Source: Teichococcus rhizosphaerae
GTDB lineage: Bacteria > Pseudomonadota > Alphaproteobacteria > Acetobacterales > Acetobacteraceae
NCBI RefSeq assembly: GCF_002631185.1
Contig: NZ_PDNU01000034.1
Span: 1-64,000, forward strand
Reading direction: 5' to 3'
DNA: 64,000 nt
Shown here: positions 32,413 to 40,300 of the stretch, in pieces
How positions within the stretch are numbered: position 1 is the stretch's first letter
Layout of the letters: every line of letters begins with the position of its first letter
The notes under the pieces: model-generated
Databases searched by the model: none
Told to the model about the DNA's origin: nothing
Seen by the model: only the letters and a program-made list of their open reading frames with translations
Made by a program: the position numbers and the translations under genes

Positions 32413-34019
32413 CGGGCAGGCTCCACGGGGCGGGCATGGGTGGCGACGAGCTGCTCGTCCATGCGCGGGCTGTAGGCGATGCCGCGCCGCGCGGCGGCGA
32501 TCGTCACCTGGTTGTAGAGCGGGATGATCGGCAGCGCCTCGATGGCGGCGCGCATCGCCCCGCGCAGCGCCGCCTCGCGGCCGTCATCCATGCGGGTCGT
32601 GGCCTCGGCGATGCGCGCGTCCAGCGCCGCGTCGCTGAACTGGCCCCGGTTGCCCTGGCCGAAGCCGCGCCCCGGGTCGCGGCTGTGCACGGCGGTGGAG
32701 AGGATGTAGCCGGCATCGCGCGAGGAGGAGAGGGACAGGCCGAACAGCATCAGCGGCAGGTCGTTCCGCCCCACGGCGGTGCGGGGGAAGAACACCGTGC
32801 CCGGCTGCGTCTCCACCTTGGCCTGGAAGCCGGCGCGGGTCAGCATCTGCCCCACTGCCTGGCAGACGCGGGCGTCGTTGGTGTAGCGGTTGTTGGAGCA
32901 GCCCAGCGTCAGGCCGAAGCCCTGCGGGAAGCCCGCCTCGGCCAGCAGGCGGCGCGCCGCCTCCGGGTCGGCCTTCGGCGTGGGCAGCGTGGCGTCCCAG
33001 GCGCCGAAGCCTTCCGGCACCATCTGCAGGGTGGGGATGGCCTGCCCGTCCAGCCCGCGCGCCGCCAGCGCCTCGCGGTCGATGGCCAGGGAAAGGGCCT
33101 GGCGCACCCGCGGGTCGGCCAGCGGGTTGGCGGGGAGGGGAGCGCCATCCGGCCCCGCCAGCAGCGGCAGCGCGGCGGCGCCGAGATGCGGGATCAGGTA
33201 CATGATGCGGTCGGAGTTGCGCTTGAACACGCTGACCCGGGCGTCGCGCTCCAGCCGGGCCACATCCGCGGGCGGCACCTGCTCGATCAGGTCCACGTCG
33301 CCGGACAGCAGGGCGGCGAGCCGCGCGGCATCGTTGCCCATCACCTTGACCTCGACGCGGGCGAAGGCGGCGGGCTCGCCCCAATAGGTCTCGTGGCGCG
33401 ACAGGCTCATCCCCTCGGCGCCGCGGAACCGCTCCAGCCGGAAGGGACCGGTGCCGATGGCGGCGCGCCCGCTGGTGAACTCGGCGGTGGAGGCACCCCA
33501 GGGCTCCGTGCCGCCCGCCGCCCTGGCCGAGACGATGAAGACGTTGGTGAGCTGGCCCGGCAGGGTGGGGTTGGGCTGGTCCGTGTGCAGGCGGATGGTG
33601 TGCGGGTCCACCACCTCGATGCGGCTGATGGTGCGCAGGTTGGAGGTGTAGGGGCCGGGATTGTTCGGCAGGGCCGGGATGCGCGCCAGGGAGAAGGCCA
33701 CGTCCTCGGCGGTGAAGGGGCTGCCATCCTGGAAGGTGACGCCGCGCCGGAGGGACAGCTCCCAGCTCCGCGCGTCGAGCGCCCGCCAGGACTCCGCGAG
33801 GCCGGGGGTGAAGCGGCTTTCCGTGTCCCGCCCGACGAGGGAGTCGTAGATGTGCCGCGCCGCCGCCATGTTGGGGCCGAGGAACAGGAAATGGGGGTCC
33901 ACGCCGAAGCTGGCCTCCACCCCCATGGTCAGGGTGCCGCCGCCGGGCTGCGCCCGGGCGGGGGCGGCGCCCGCCAGCAGCGCGATCAGGGCTGCGGCAA
34001 GGATGCGGCTGCGGCGCAT
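32409..34019 (-). CDS. ABC transporter substrate-binding protein, peptide/nickel type (SBP_bac_5)
   Basis: This 536-residue periplasmic receptor has a signal peptide (RRSRILAAALIALLAGAAPARAQ) and the family-5 fold: GVEASFGVDPHFLF, SWRALDARSWELSLRRGVTFQDGSPFTAEDVAFSLARI, and LADPRVRQALSLAIDREALA. Ligands of the family are peptides, glutathione, nickel chelates or opines. It is coupled (ATGA) to a gamma-glutamyltransferase-like enzyme, so a gamma-glutamyl compound is a guess. No permease or ATPase genes are adjacent, so it must share a transporter encoded elsewhere. Confidence 0.93.
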   Translation of the reverse strand: MRRSRILAAALIALLAGAAPARAQPGGGTLTMGVEASFGVDPHFLFLGPNMAAARHIYDSLVGRDTESRFTPGLAESWRALDARSWELSLRRGVTFQDGSPFTAEDVAFSLARIPALPNNPGPYTSNLRTISRIEVVDPHTIRLHTDQPNPTLPGQLTNVFIVSARAAGGTEPWGASTAEFTSGRAAIGTGPFRLERFRGAEGMSLSRHETYWGEPAAFARVEVKVMGNDAARLAALLSGDVDLIEQVPPADVARLERDARVSVFKRNSDRIMYLIPHLGAAALPLLAGPDGAPLPANPLADPRVRQALSLAIDREALAARGLDGQAIPTLQMVPEGFGAWDATLPTPKADPEAARRLLAEAGFPQGFGLTLGCSNNRYTNDARVCQAVGQMLTRAGFQAKVETQPGTVFFPRTAVGRNDLPLMLFGLSLSSSRDAGYILSTAVHSRDPGRGFGQGNRGQFSDAALDARIAEATTRMDDGREAALRGAMRAAIEALPIIPLYNQVTIAAARRGIAYSPRMDEQLVATHARPVEPAR

Positions 34020-34121
34020 GGCGCGTCTCTCCCGGTCGTGTCGGCCGGGGAAGGGTCCGGCGCCCGGCCTAAGCTGTCAACGCGCCGGAGCGTCACACTG
34101 GTGAATGCGGGAAGGCGGCCC

Positions 34122-34733
34122 TCAATGCCAGGCGCGCAGGATCTCGTCGGCCGAGGCCGTCTCGATCTGCTGGCCGAAGCGCTCGTTGTAGAGGGTGAGC
34201 AGGGCGTCATGCGTCTTGTCGGTGCCGGAGCAGATGGCGTCGGTCGCGACGACGACGCGGTAGCCGCGATCGACCGCGCCCAGCACGGCGGCCAGCACGC
34301 AGACATCCGTCTCCGCCCCGCTGATCACCAGCGTGTCAATGCCGCGCGAATAGAGATGGTCGTCCAGCGCCGGGTGCAGCCAGGGGGAATAGACCATCTT
34401 GTCGATGACGGTGGCCGGCGGCGCGAAGCGCTGCAGCGGCTCCAGCAGGTCGAGCATGCCGGCGGGCAGCATGTCCTGCGTCACCGAGGACCAGCGCTCG
34501 TAGTATTCGCGCCACATGCCGGGCGCGTCCTGCGGGCGCTGGGCGGGGATGAAGCGGGTGAAGACGGTGCGGTCGGGATAGGCGCCGGCGAGCTCCACCA
34601 CCCGGGGCAGCACGCGCTGCATCCAGGGCGTCTCCCATTCCGAGCCGGGGCCGAACAGGTTCTGCATGTCCACGCAGAGGTGCGCGCAGCGCGCCGTCAG
34701 GGGGCCGCGCTGCAACCCGTTCTTCCATGCCAT
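34122..34733 (-). CDS. Isochorismatase-like cysteine hydrolase
   Basis: This 203-residue cytosolic hydrolase has the catalytic triad of the family: D22 in LCVDMQNLF, K112 in IDKMVYSP and C145 in GAETDVCVLA, with the cis-peptide region before the cysteine. Members cleave amides, e.g. nicotinamide, N-carbamoylsarcosine or biuret. Substrate is not predictable. The next gene upstream is nadE, which would fit a nicotinamidase role, but the metal-binding motif of nicotinamidases (DxHxxxH) is not seen. It lies 102 bases before the binding-protein gene on the same strand. Confidence 0.9.
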   Translation of the reverse strand: MAWKNGLQRGPLTARCAHLCVDMQNLFGPGSEWETPWMQRVLPRVVELAGAYPDRTVFTRFIPAQRPQDAPGMWREYYERWSSVTQDMLPAGMLDLLEPLQRFAPPATVIDKMVYSPWLHPALDDHLYSRGIDTLVISGAETDVCVLAAVLGAVDRGYRVVVATDAICSGTDKTHDALLTLYNERFGQQIETASADEILRAWH

Positions 34734-34814
34734 GTGGTCTTCTCCAGCTTTCGTGGCCGTGCTGCTCAGGTAAGCGGCGGGAAGGCCGCGGGTTCCCGGC
34801 CCACCGCGCGCGGC

Positions 34815-36851
34815 TTAGCCTTCCGGCACGTTGCGGCGCAATTCCTCCAGCCAGGCATTGGCATTGCCGTCGGAGGGCGCGCGCCAGTCGCCGCGTGGCG
34901 AGAGCGAGCCGCCGGCCGACACCTTGGGCCCGTTCGGCATGGCGCTGCGCTTGAACTGGGCGAAGCCGAAGAAGCGGCCGAGGAACACCTCCAGCCAGCG
35001 GCGGATGGTGGGCAGGTCGTAGGCGCCGCGCTTCTCGGCCGGGAAGCCCGGCGGCCAGTTGCCGCGCGCGGCATCCCCCCAGGCCATCAGCGCCAGGAAG
35101 GCGATCTTGGAGGGGCGGAAGCCGTAGCGCAGCGTGTAGAAGAGGTGGAAGTCCTGCAGCGCGTAGGGGCCGATCTTGGCCTCGGTGCTCTGCAATTGCT
35201 GGTCCTCGCCCGCCGGCACCAGCTCGGGCGAGATCTCGGTGTCCAGCACCGATTGCAGCGTCTCGCCCACCGCCGCGTCGAACTGCCCGGAGCCGATGAC
35301 CCAGCGGATGAGGTGCTGGATCAGCGTCTTCGGCACGCCGGCATTGACGTTGTAGTGCGACATCTGGTCGCCGACGCCATAGGTGCACCAGCCCAGCGCC
35401 AGCTCGGACAGGTCGCCCGTGCCGAGCACCATGCCGCCATGGAAGTTGGCGGCGCGGAACAGGTAGTCGGTGCGCAGCCCCGCCTGGACGTTCTCGAAGG
35501 TCACGTCATAGACCGGCTCGCCGCGGCCGAAGGGATGGCCGAGATCGGTCAGCATCTGCTTCGCCGCCGGGCGGATGTCCAGCTCATGCGCCGTGACGCC
35601 GAGCGCCGCCATCAGCGCGTGCGCGTTGGTCTTGGTGCCGGCCGAGGTGCCGAAGCCGGGCAGGGTGTAGGCGACGATGTCGGTGCGCGGCTTGCCCATC
35701 CGGTCCATCGCCTTGGCGGCGACGATCAGCGCCTGGGTGGAATCGAGCCCACCCGAGACGCCGATGATGATCCGGCCGCCGCGCGTGGCGGAAAGCCGCT
35801 GCACCAGGCCGGAAACCTGGATGTTGTAGGCCTCGTAGCAATCCTGGCTCAGCCGCGCCGGGTCGGCCGGCACGAAGGGGAAGCGCTCCAGCGCGCGGTG
35901 GAAGCCGATGTCGCCTTCCGGCGGGTCCAGGCGGAAGGATTGCGTGCGGAAGGCGGGGGCGTGGCGGCGCCGGTTGTCGTCGAAGGTGCCCTGCCGCGCC
36001 CGCTCCTGCCGCAGCATGTCGAGGTCGATGTCGGCCAGCACGATCTGGTCGGCATCCGGGAAGCGGTCGCTCTCGCGCAGGATGGTGCCGTTCTCGAAGA
36101 TCGAGACCTGCCCGTCCCAGGCGAGGTCGGTGGTGGACTCTCCCACCCCCGCGGCCGCGTAGAGATAGGCGCCTATGCAGCGCGCCGATTGCGACTGGCA
36201 GAGCAGCCGCCGCGTTTCCGCCTTGCCCACGGTGATGTTGCTGGCCGAGAGGTTGGCCAGCACCAGCGCGCCGGCCAGGGCGCCCTGCGCGCTGGGGGGG
36301 ATGGGCACCCAGAGATCCTCGCACACCTCGGCATGGATGACGAGGCCGGGCACGTCCTCGGCGGCGAAGAGCAGGTCGGGGCCGAAGGGGGCCTCCTGCC
36401 CGGCCAGGCGGATGGTGCCGCCCTCGGTGCCATGGCCGGAGGCGAACCAGCGCCGCTCGTAGAACTCGCGGTAGTTGGGCAGATGCTGCTTCGGCACCAC
36501 GCCGAGCAGCCGGCCGCGCTGGATGGCCACCGCCGTGTTGTAGACCCGCCCCTCATGGCGCAGCGGCGCCCCCACCAGCAGCACCGGCCGCAGCGCGGCG
36601 CTCGCCTCCAGCAGCGTGCCGATGGCCTCCTCCACCGCGTCCAGCAGCGTGTCCTGCAGCAGCAGGTCGTCGATCGCGTAGCCGGAAAGGCCCAGCTCCG
36701 GGAACACGGCGAGCGCCGCGCCCGCCCCGTCGCAGCGCTGCGCCGCCTCCAGGATGGCGCGTGCATTGGCGGCCGGGTCGGCCAGGGTGCAACGGGTGGT
36801 GCAGGCGGCCACCCGGGCGAAGCCGTGGCGGTAGATCGACAGGAAGCTCAT
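34815..36851 (-). CDS. nadE: Glutamine-dependent NAD+ synthetase
   Basis: This 678-residue two-domain enzyme makes NAD+ from deamido-NAD+, with ammonia from glutamine. The nitrilase-type glutaminase domain has the triad E52 (FPELGLSGY), K121 ([14 protein letters not shown]) and C177 ([11 protein letters not shown]), essentially at the positions of the Mycobacterium tuberculosis enzyme (52, 121, 176). The synthetase domain has the pyrophosphatase loop [14 protein letters not shown] near residue 365 and [21 protein letters not shown]. It is divergent from the sulfur-carrier gene at 37104. Confidence 0.97.
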   Translation of the reverse strand: MSFLSIYRHGFARVAACTTRCTLADPAANARAILEAAQRCDGAGAALAVFPELGLSGYAIDDLLLQDTLLDAVEEAIGTLLEASAALRPVLLVGAPLRHEGRVYNTAVAIQRGRLLGVVPKQHLPNYREFYERRWFASGHGTEGGTIRLAGQEAPFGPDLLFAAEDVPGLVIHAEVCEDLWVPIPPSAQGALAGALVLANLSASNITVGKAETRRLLCQSQSARCIGAYLYAAAGVGESTTDLAWDGQVSIFENGTILRESDRFPDADQIVLADIDLDMLRQERARQGTFDDNRRRHAPAFRTQSFRLDPPEGDIGFHRALERFPFVPADPARLSQDCYEAYNIQVSGLVQRLSATRGGRIIIGVSGGLDSTQALIVAAKAMDRMGKPRTDIVAYTLPGFGTSAGTKTNAHALMAALGVTAHELDIRPAAKQMLTDLGHPFGRGEPVYDVTFENVQAGLRTDYLFRAANFHGGMVLGTGDLSELALGWCTYGVGDQMSHYNVNAGVPKTLIQHLIRWVIGSGQFDAAVGETLQSVLDTEISPELVPAGEDQQLQSTEAKIGPYALQDFHLFYTLRYGFRPSKIAFLALMAWGDAARGNWPPGFPAEKRGAYDLPTIRRWLEVFLGRFFGFAQFKRSAMPNGPKVSAGGSLSPRGDWRAPSDGNANAWLEELRRNVPEG

Positions 36852-37005
36852 GCCGCACAGCCTGCCCCCGGCGGGCGCGCGCGTCCAGCGGATGCGCGAT
36901 CAGCAATGGGTCAGAGGCGACCCGGTCAGGCGGCCGGCAGCATCGGCCGGCGCGACCAGGACGGCGGCCCCGAAGGATGAACAGGCATCCACAAAAAGTA
37001 AAATA

Positions 37006-37020
37006 CCCGCGCCATGCGGG
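37006..37020 (-). terminator. Small hairpin followed by T-rich tract, reading toward nadE
   Basis: On the minus strand CCCGC-ATGGC-GCGGG is followed by TATTTTACTTTTTG. It resembles an intrinsic terminator, yet no minus-strand gene lies upstream; it could be an attenuator in the nadE leader. Confidence 0.35.
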
Positions 37021-37045
37021 AAAAATCATCGCGCCGAAGCCGGAT

Positions 37046-37075
37046 TTGAGATTAGGCTCGAACGCGGAATAAGAT
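37046..37075 (+). promoter_or_regulatory. Sigma70-like promoter of the sulfur-carrier gene
   Basis: TTGAGA, an 18-base spacer and TAAGAT end about 28 bases before the start codon at 37104, in the 252-base gap divergent from nadE. Confidence 0.4.
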
Positions 37076-37103
37076 TGGTCTTCGCAACCGCAGGTGGATC
37101 TCC

Positions 37104-37373
37104 ATGCCGGTCATCCAGGTTCCTTCCGCGCTGCGCCGCTACACCGGGCAGCAGGCACGCATTCCCGTGGCAGGGGCCACGGTGGCCGACGCGCTGGACA
37201 ATCTGGTCGAGGCCGCGCCCGAGATGCGCAACCACCTCTTCGCCGCCGGCGCGCTGCGGCCCTTCGTTCTGGTCAGCCGGAACGGGCAGGACATCCGCCT
37301 GCTGCAGGGGTTGGGAACGCCTGTCGCGGGAGATGACGAGATCCGCATCCTTGCCAGCATCGCCGGCGGCTGA
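37104..37373 (+). CDS. Ubiquitin-fold sulfur carrier (MoaD/ThiS/CysO type)
   Basis: This 89-residue protein has the beta-grasp pattern of MoaD-like carriers: IQVPSALRRYTGQ, VADALDNLVEAAPEMRNHLF, VLVSRNGQDIRLLQGLGTPV and DEIRILASIAGG. The C-terminal Gly-Gly is the site of adenylation and thiocarboxylation. The sequence FVLVSRNGQDIR suits CysO-type carriers better than ThiS. The MoeB-rhodanese gene follows five bases later and would activate it. The final acceptor is unknown: no cysteine synthase, JAMM protease, thiG or moaE is adjacent. Confidence 0.88.
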   Translation: MPVIQVPSALRRYTGQQARIPVAGATVADALDNLVEAAPEMRNHLFAAGALRPFVLVSRNGQDIRLLQGLGTPVAGDDEIRILASIAGG

Positions 37374-37377
37374 GCCA

Positions 37378-38577
37378 GTGCGCGCCCTGCAGGACTGCCC
37401 GCCGCTGAGCCAGGAGGAGGCGCGCCGCTTCGGCCGCCACCTCATCCTGCCGGAATTCGGCAGCGAAGGTCAGCGCCGCCTGAAGGCAGGCAGCGTCCTG
37501 CTGGTCGGCGTGGGCGGCCTCGGCAGCCCCGCCGCGCTCTACCTGGCGGCCGCGGGGGTGGGCCGCATCGGCCTTGTCGACGCCGACCGTGTCGAGGAAA
37601 CCAACCTCCAGCGGCAGGTCGCGCATGGCCGGGCATCGCTCGGCCGGCCGAAAACCGAGAGCGCCGCCGCGCGGATGCGCGACCTCAACCCCGGGGTGTC
37701 GATCGAGCGGCACGACACCTTCCTCACCGCCGAGAACGCGCTGGACCTGATCGGCCGCTACGACGTGGTGATCGACGGCACCGACAACTTCCCGACGCGC
37801 TACCTGGTGAACGATGCCTGCGTGCGCCTCGGCAAGCCGAACGTGTTCGGCGGCGTGCTGCGCTTCGACGGGCAGCTCAGCGTCTTCGACGCGCGCCACG
37901 GCCCCTGCTACCGCTGCCTGTTCCCCTCCCCCCCGCCCGTGGAACTGGCGCCGAACTGCGCCGAGGCGGGGGTGCTGGGCGTGCTGCCCGGCGTGATCGG
38001 CGCGTTGCAGGCCACCGAGGCGATCAAGCTGCTCACCGGCCTCGGCGCGCCGCTGATCGGCAGCATGCTGGTGTATGACGGGCTGGACCTTTCCTTCGAC
38101 CGCGTGGCCATCGCCAAGGATCCCGCCTGCCCCTGCTGCAGCCGCCCCCCCGGGGAGATCGTGCTGAAGGCCGAGGCGATGGCCTGCGCGGCGCCCGCGC
38201 CCGGCCGCCGCATAGCGCCAGCCGATCTGCGGGCGCGGCTCGCCGGGGGTGACGCCCCGCTGCTGCTGGACGTCCGCAACCCGCCGGAATGGGCCGGCGG
38301 CATCATTCCCGGCGCTGCGCTGCTGCCCCGGGCGGAGATCGAAGCGGCGCTGGCGGAACTGCCGGACGGCGCCGCGCCGCTGCCCGGCCATCCGCTGGCC
38401 GGCATCCCGCGCGACCGGGAGGTGGTGGTGTACTGCCAGGGCGGCCTGCGCAGCGCGGCCGTCATCCGCGCCCTGGCGGCGGCGGGCCATCCCGCCTCGC
38501 GGCTGCTCGACCTGGAGGGCGGCTTCTCCGCCTGGGACGGACCGGTGGCCAGACCCGTGCCGGAAGCCGCCGGATAG
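37378..38577 (+). CDS. MoeB/ThiF-type adenylyltransferase fused to a rhodanese domain
   Basis: This 399-residue protein adenylates the C-terminus of the sulfur carrier and can transfer sulfur to it. The E1-like domain (about residues 1-250) has the nucleotide motif GVGGLGSPAALYLAAAGVG, the conserved RQ in NLQRQVAHG, DGTDNFPTRYLVNDAC and four zinc cysteines in CYRCLFP and CPCC. The rhodanese domain (about 280-390) has its catalytic cysteine near 352 in VVVYCQGGLRSAAV. MoeZ of mycobacteria has the same layout. The GTG at 37378 avoids overlap with the carrier gene; an ATG at 37333 within that gene is the alternative. Confidence 0.93.
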   Translation: MRALQDCPPLSQEEARRFGRHLILPEFGSEGQRRLKAGSVLLVGVGGLGSPAALYLAAAGVGRIGLVDADRVEETNLQRQVAHGRASLGRPKTESAAARMRDLNPGVSIERHDTFLTAENALDLIGRYDVVIDGTDNFPTRYLVNDACVRLGKPNVFGGVLRFDGQLSVFDARHGPCYRCLFPSPPPVELAPNCAEAGVLGVLPGVIGALQATEAIKLLTGLGAPLIGSMLVYDGLDLSFDRVAIAKDPACPCCSRPPGEIVLKAEAMACAAPAPGRRIAPADLRARLAGGDAPLLLDVRNPPEWAGGIIPGAALLPRAEIEAALAELPDGAAPLPGHPLAGIPRDREVVVYCQGGLRSAAVIRALAAAGHPASRLLDLEGGFSAWDGPVARPVPEAAG

Positions 38578-38651
38578 GTGCTCCCCCGGCCTCCCGCGCG
38601 GCGCCGCCCCGCCTTGCCCGTCTATGCCATTCCATTCCGTGGTTCCCTGCC

Positions 38652-40196
38652 ATGCCGTCTCCGACGATCACCGATCTCATCGACACCCTGGCCACCCTGT
38701 CCGCCACGCGGCAGCCGGGCACCGAGGACGCCTTGCGGCAGACGACCATGGCGCTGATCGCCGCGATGCGGCGCGACGGGCAGCTGGCGGAGAACCCCAT
38801 GACACCCGCCCTGAGCCGCACCGTGGTGCTGCACGAGGCGGAGGTGGCGGCGCGCCTGCGCGGCCGGCGTGTGCTGGTGACGGGCGGCTCGGGCTGCATC
38901 GGCACGGCGCTGCGCCGCCTGATCGCGGGCTTCGGGCCGGCGGCGCTGGTCAACCTCGACATCGCGCCCCACCACGGCCCCGGCACCGAGCTGGTGGCCG
39001 ACATCCGCGACCCGGCGGCGCTGCGCGCGGCTTTCGCCGGGGCGCGGCCGGAGGTGGTGTTCCACCTCGCCAGCGTGCGCGAGCCCGCCCGCGCCGAGGT
39101 GGTGGTGCGCGAGGCGGTGGAGACCAATGTCTTCGGCACCGCCAACGTGATCGAGGCATGCCGCGTGCAGGGGGTGGAGCACGCGGTCTATTCCTCCACC
39201 GGCAAGTGCTTCGCCTATCTCACCGACCATGTGTACACCGGCAGCAAGAAGCTGGCCGAGGCGCAATGGATGGCCGCCGCGCGGGAGGCGCGCGGCCCCA
39301 CCCGCTTCGCGATGACGCGCTTCACCCATGTGCTGGAGAACGGCGTCATCGCCCGCGACATCGCCGAGGGCATCGCGGCCGGCATGGTCGGGCTGCACGG
39401 GCCGAACCGGCACTTCAACATCCAGAACCTGCGGCAGGCGACGCACCTGCTGCTCAACGCCCTGGCGCTCAGCGGCAGCCAGGCGCCGGCCAGCTTCTGG
39501 AGCGCCGTCGATCTCGGCTGGCCCGTCAACACGCTGGAGCTGGCGCTGTTCGAGATCGCCGCGAGGGCCGAGGGCGGGGCTGGCGGGCGGCCGGTGGGCG
39601 TGCGGTTCCTCGGCGTGCCGGACGGCTATGACGAGAGCTTCTTCCGCGGCCAGTTCGACTGGAGCGGCGAGCATGACTACCACCCGCTGATCAACGCGCT
39701 GGAAGCGACCACCGCCTTCGCCGACAGCACCGGCAGCATGACCGGCGCCGTTGTGGCGGAATGCCCGCCCGCCGCGCTGCGGCAGGCGCTGGAGACGCTC
39801 TCGGCCGCCATCGCCGCAGGGCTGCCGGGCAGCGCGCTGAAGCGGGCCCTGCTGGAGGCCGTCGCTCAGGTGACCGAGGCAACCTTCCGCCAGATCTGCC
39901 CGCACCGGCTGCTGGACATCCTGTGGTGGGGTGCGGCGCCCTGCTGGGTGGGCAGGCCCGACCAAGCCGCCCGGCACCGGCCGGTGATGGCGCTGCTGGC
40001 CAGGCTGCTGCTGCCGGCGCCGGGCCAGCCGGACCGGGCGCCGGACCGGGCGCCGGACCGGGCGCCGGGCTGGTCGCCGGGACCTGCGGACCGCGCCAAG
40101 CTGCAGGACATCGCCGAGAGCTTCGGCCGCATCCCTGGTCTGGAGGAGTGGGCGCCGCGCCTGCGGGAGCTGGCCCGGCCACCCCGCGCCGCCTGA
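38652..40196 (+). CDS. NAD-dependent epimerase/dehydratase of unknown role with long C-terminal extension
   Basis: This 514-residue protein has an N-terminal helical region (about 1-70), an extended-SDR Rossmann domain with TGGSGCIGTALRRL near residue 76, and YTGSKK (Y-x-x-x-K) near 194. Sequence after the catalytic region (ENGVIARDIAEGIAAGMVGLHGP) resembles CapD/polysaccharide-biosynthesis epimerases. The C-terminal 190 residues (about 325-514) are not recognised; they contain a P-D-R-A repeat region (about 459-475) made by a 12-base tandem DNA repeat. No nearby glycosyltransferase defines a pathway. The ATG at 38652 is the first in frame. Confidence 0.8.
   Translation: MPSPTITDLIDTLATLSATRQPGTEDALRQTTMALIAAMRRDGQLAENPMTPALSRTVVLHEAEVAARLRGRRVLVTGGSGCIGTALRRLIAGFGPAALVNLDIAPHHGPGTELVADIRDPAALRAAFAGARPEVVFHLASVREPARAEVVVREAVETNVFGTANVIEACRVQGVEHAVYSSTGKCFAYLTDHVYTGSKKLAEAQWMAAAREARGPTRFAMTRFTHVLENGVIARDIAEGIAAGMVGLHGPNRHFNIQNLRQATHLLLNALALSGSQAPASFWSAVDLGWPVNTLELALFEIAARAEGGAGGRPVGVRFLGVPDGYDESFFRGQFDWSGEHDYHPLINALEATTAFADSTGSMTGAVVAECPPAALRQALETLSAAIAAGLPGSALKRALLEAVAQVTEATFRQICPHRLLDILWWGAAPCWVGRPDQAARHRPVMALLARLLLPAPGQPDRAPDRAPDRAPGWSPGPADRAKLQDIAESFGRIPGLEEWAPRLRELARPPRAA
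40029..40064 (+). repeat. Three perfect 12-bp tandem repeats in the epimerase gene
   Basis: The unit CCGGACCGGGCG occurs three times without change and encodes a P-D-R-A repeat. A degenerate fourth copy follows. The period keeps the frame, so copy number could vary without breaking the gene. Confidence 0.85.
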
Positions 40197-40219
40197 GCGG
40201 GGCGGGGCAGGGGGGCAAC

Positions 40220-40284
40220 TTATCCCCAGATTCCGTGGAGCGATCTGGGGATAAAACCGGGAGGCCGGTGTGGAAAAACCGGCC
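40220..40284. terminator. Perfect 12-bp inverted repeat plus second hairpin between convergent genes
   Basis: TTATCCCCAGAT (40220-40231) and ATCTGGGGATAA (40243-40254) are perfect inverted arms with an 11-base spacer. GGCCGGT/ACCGGCC with loop GTGGAAAA follows at 40263-40284. They lie in the 104-base gap between the convergent epimerase and binding-protein genes, so bidirectional termination is the simplest role. TTATCCCCA is one base from the DnaA box TTATCCACA, in both arms. Confidence 0.6.
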
Positions 40285-40300
40285 AGGCCCTTGGCTTCCC

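Noticed and set aside
34122-34733. Nicotinamidase (pncA) because of its position after nadE
   Set aside because: The D-x-H-x-x-x-H metal motif of nicotinamidases is not seen; only the general cysteine hydrolase triad is present.
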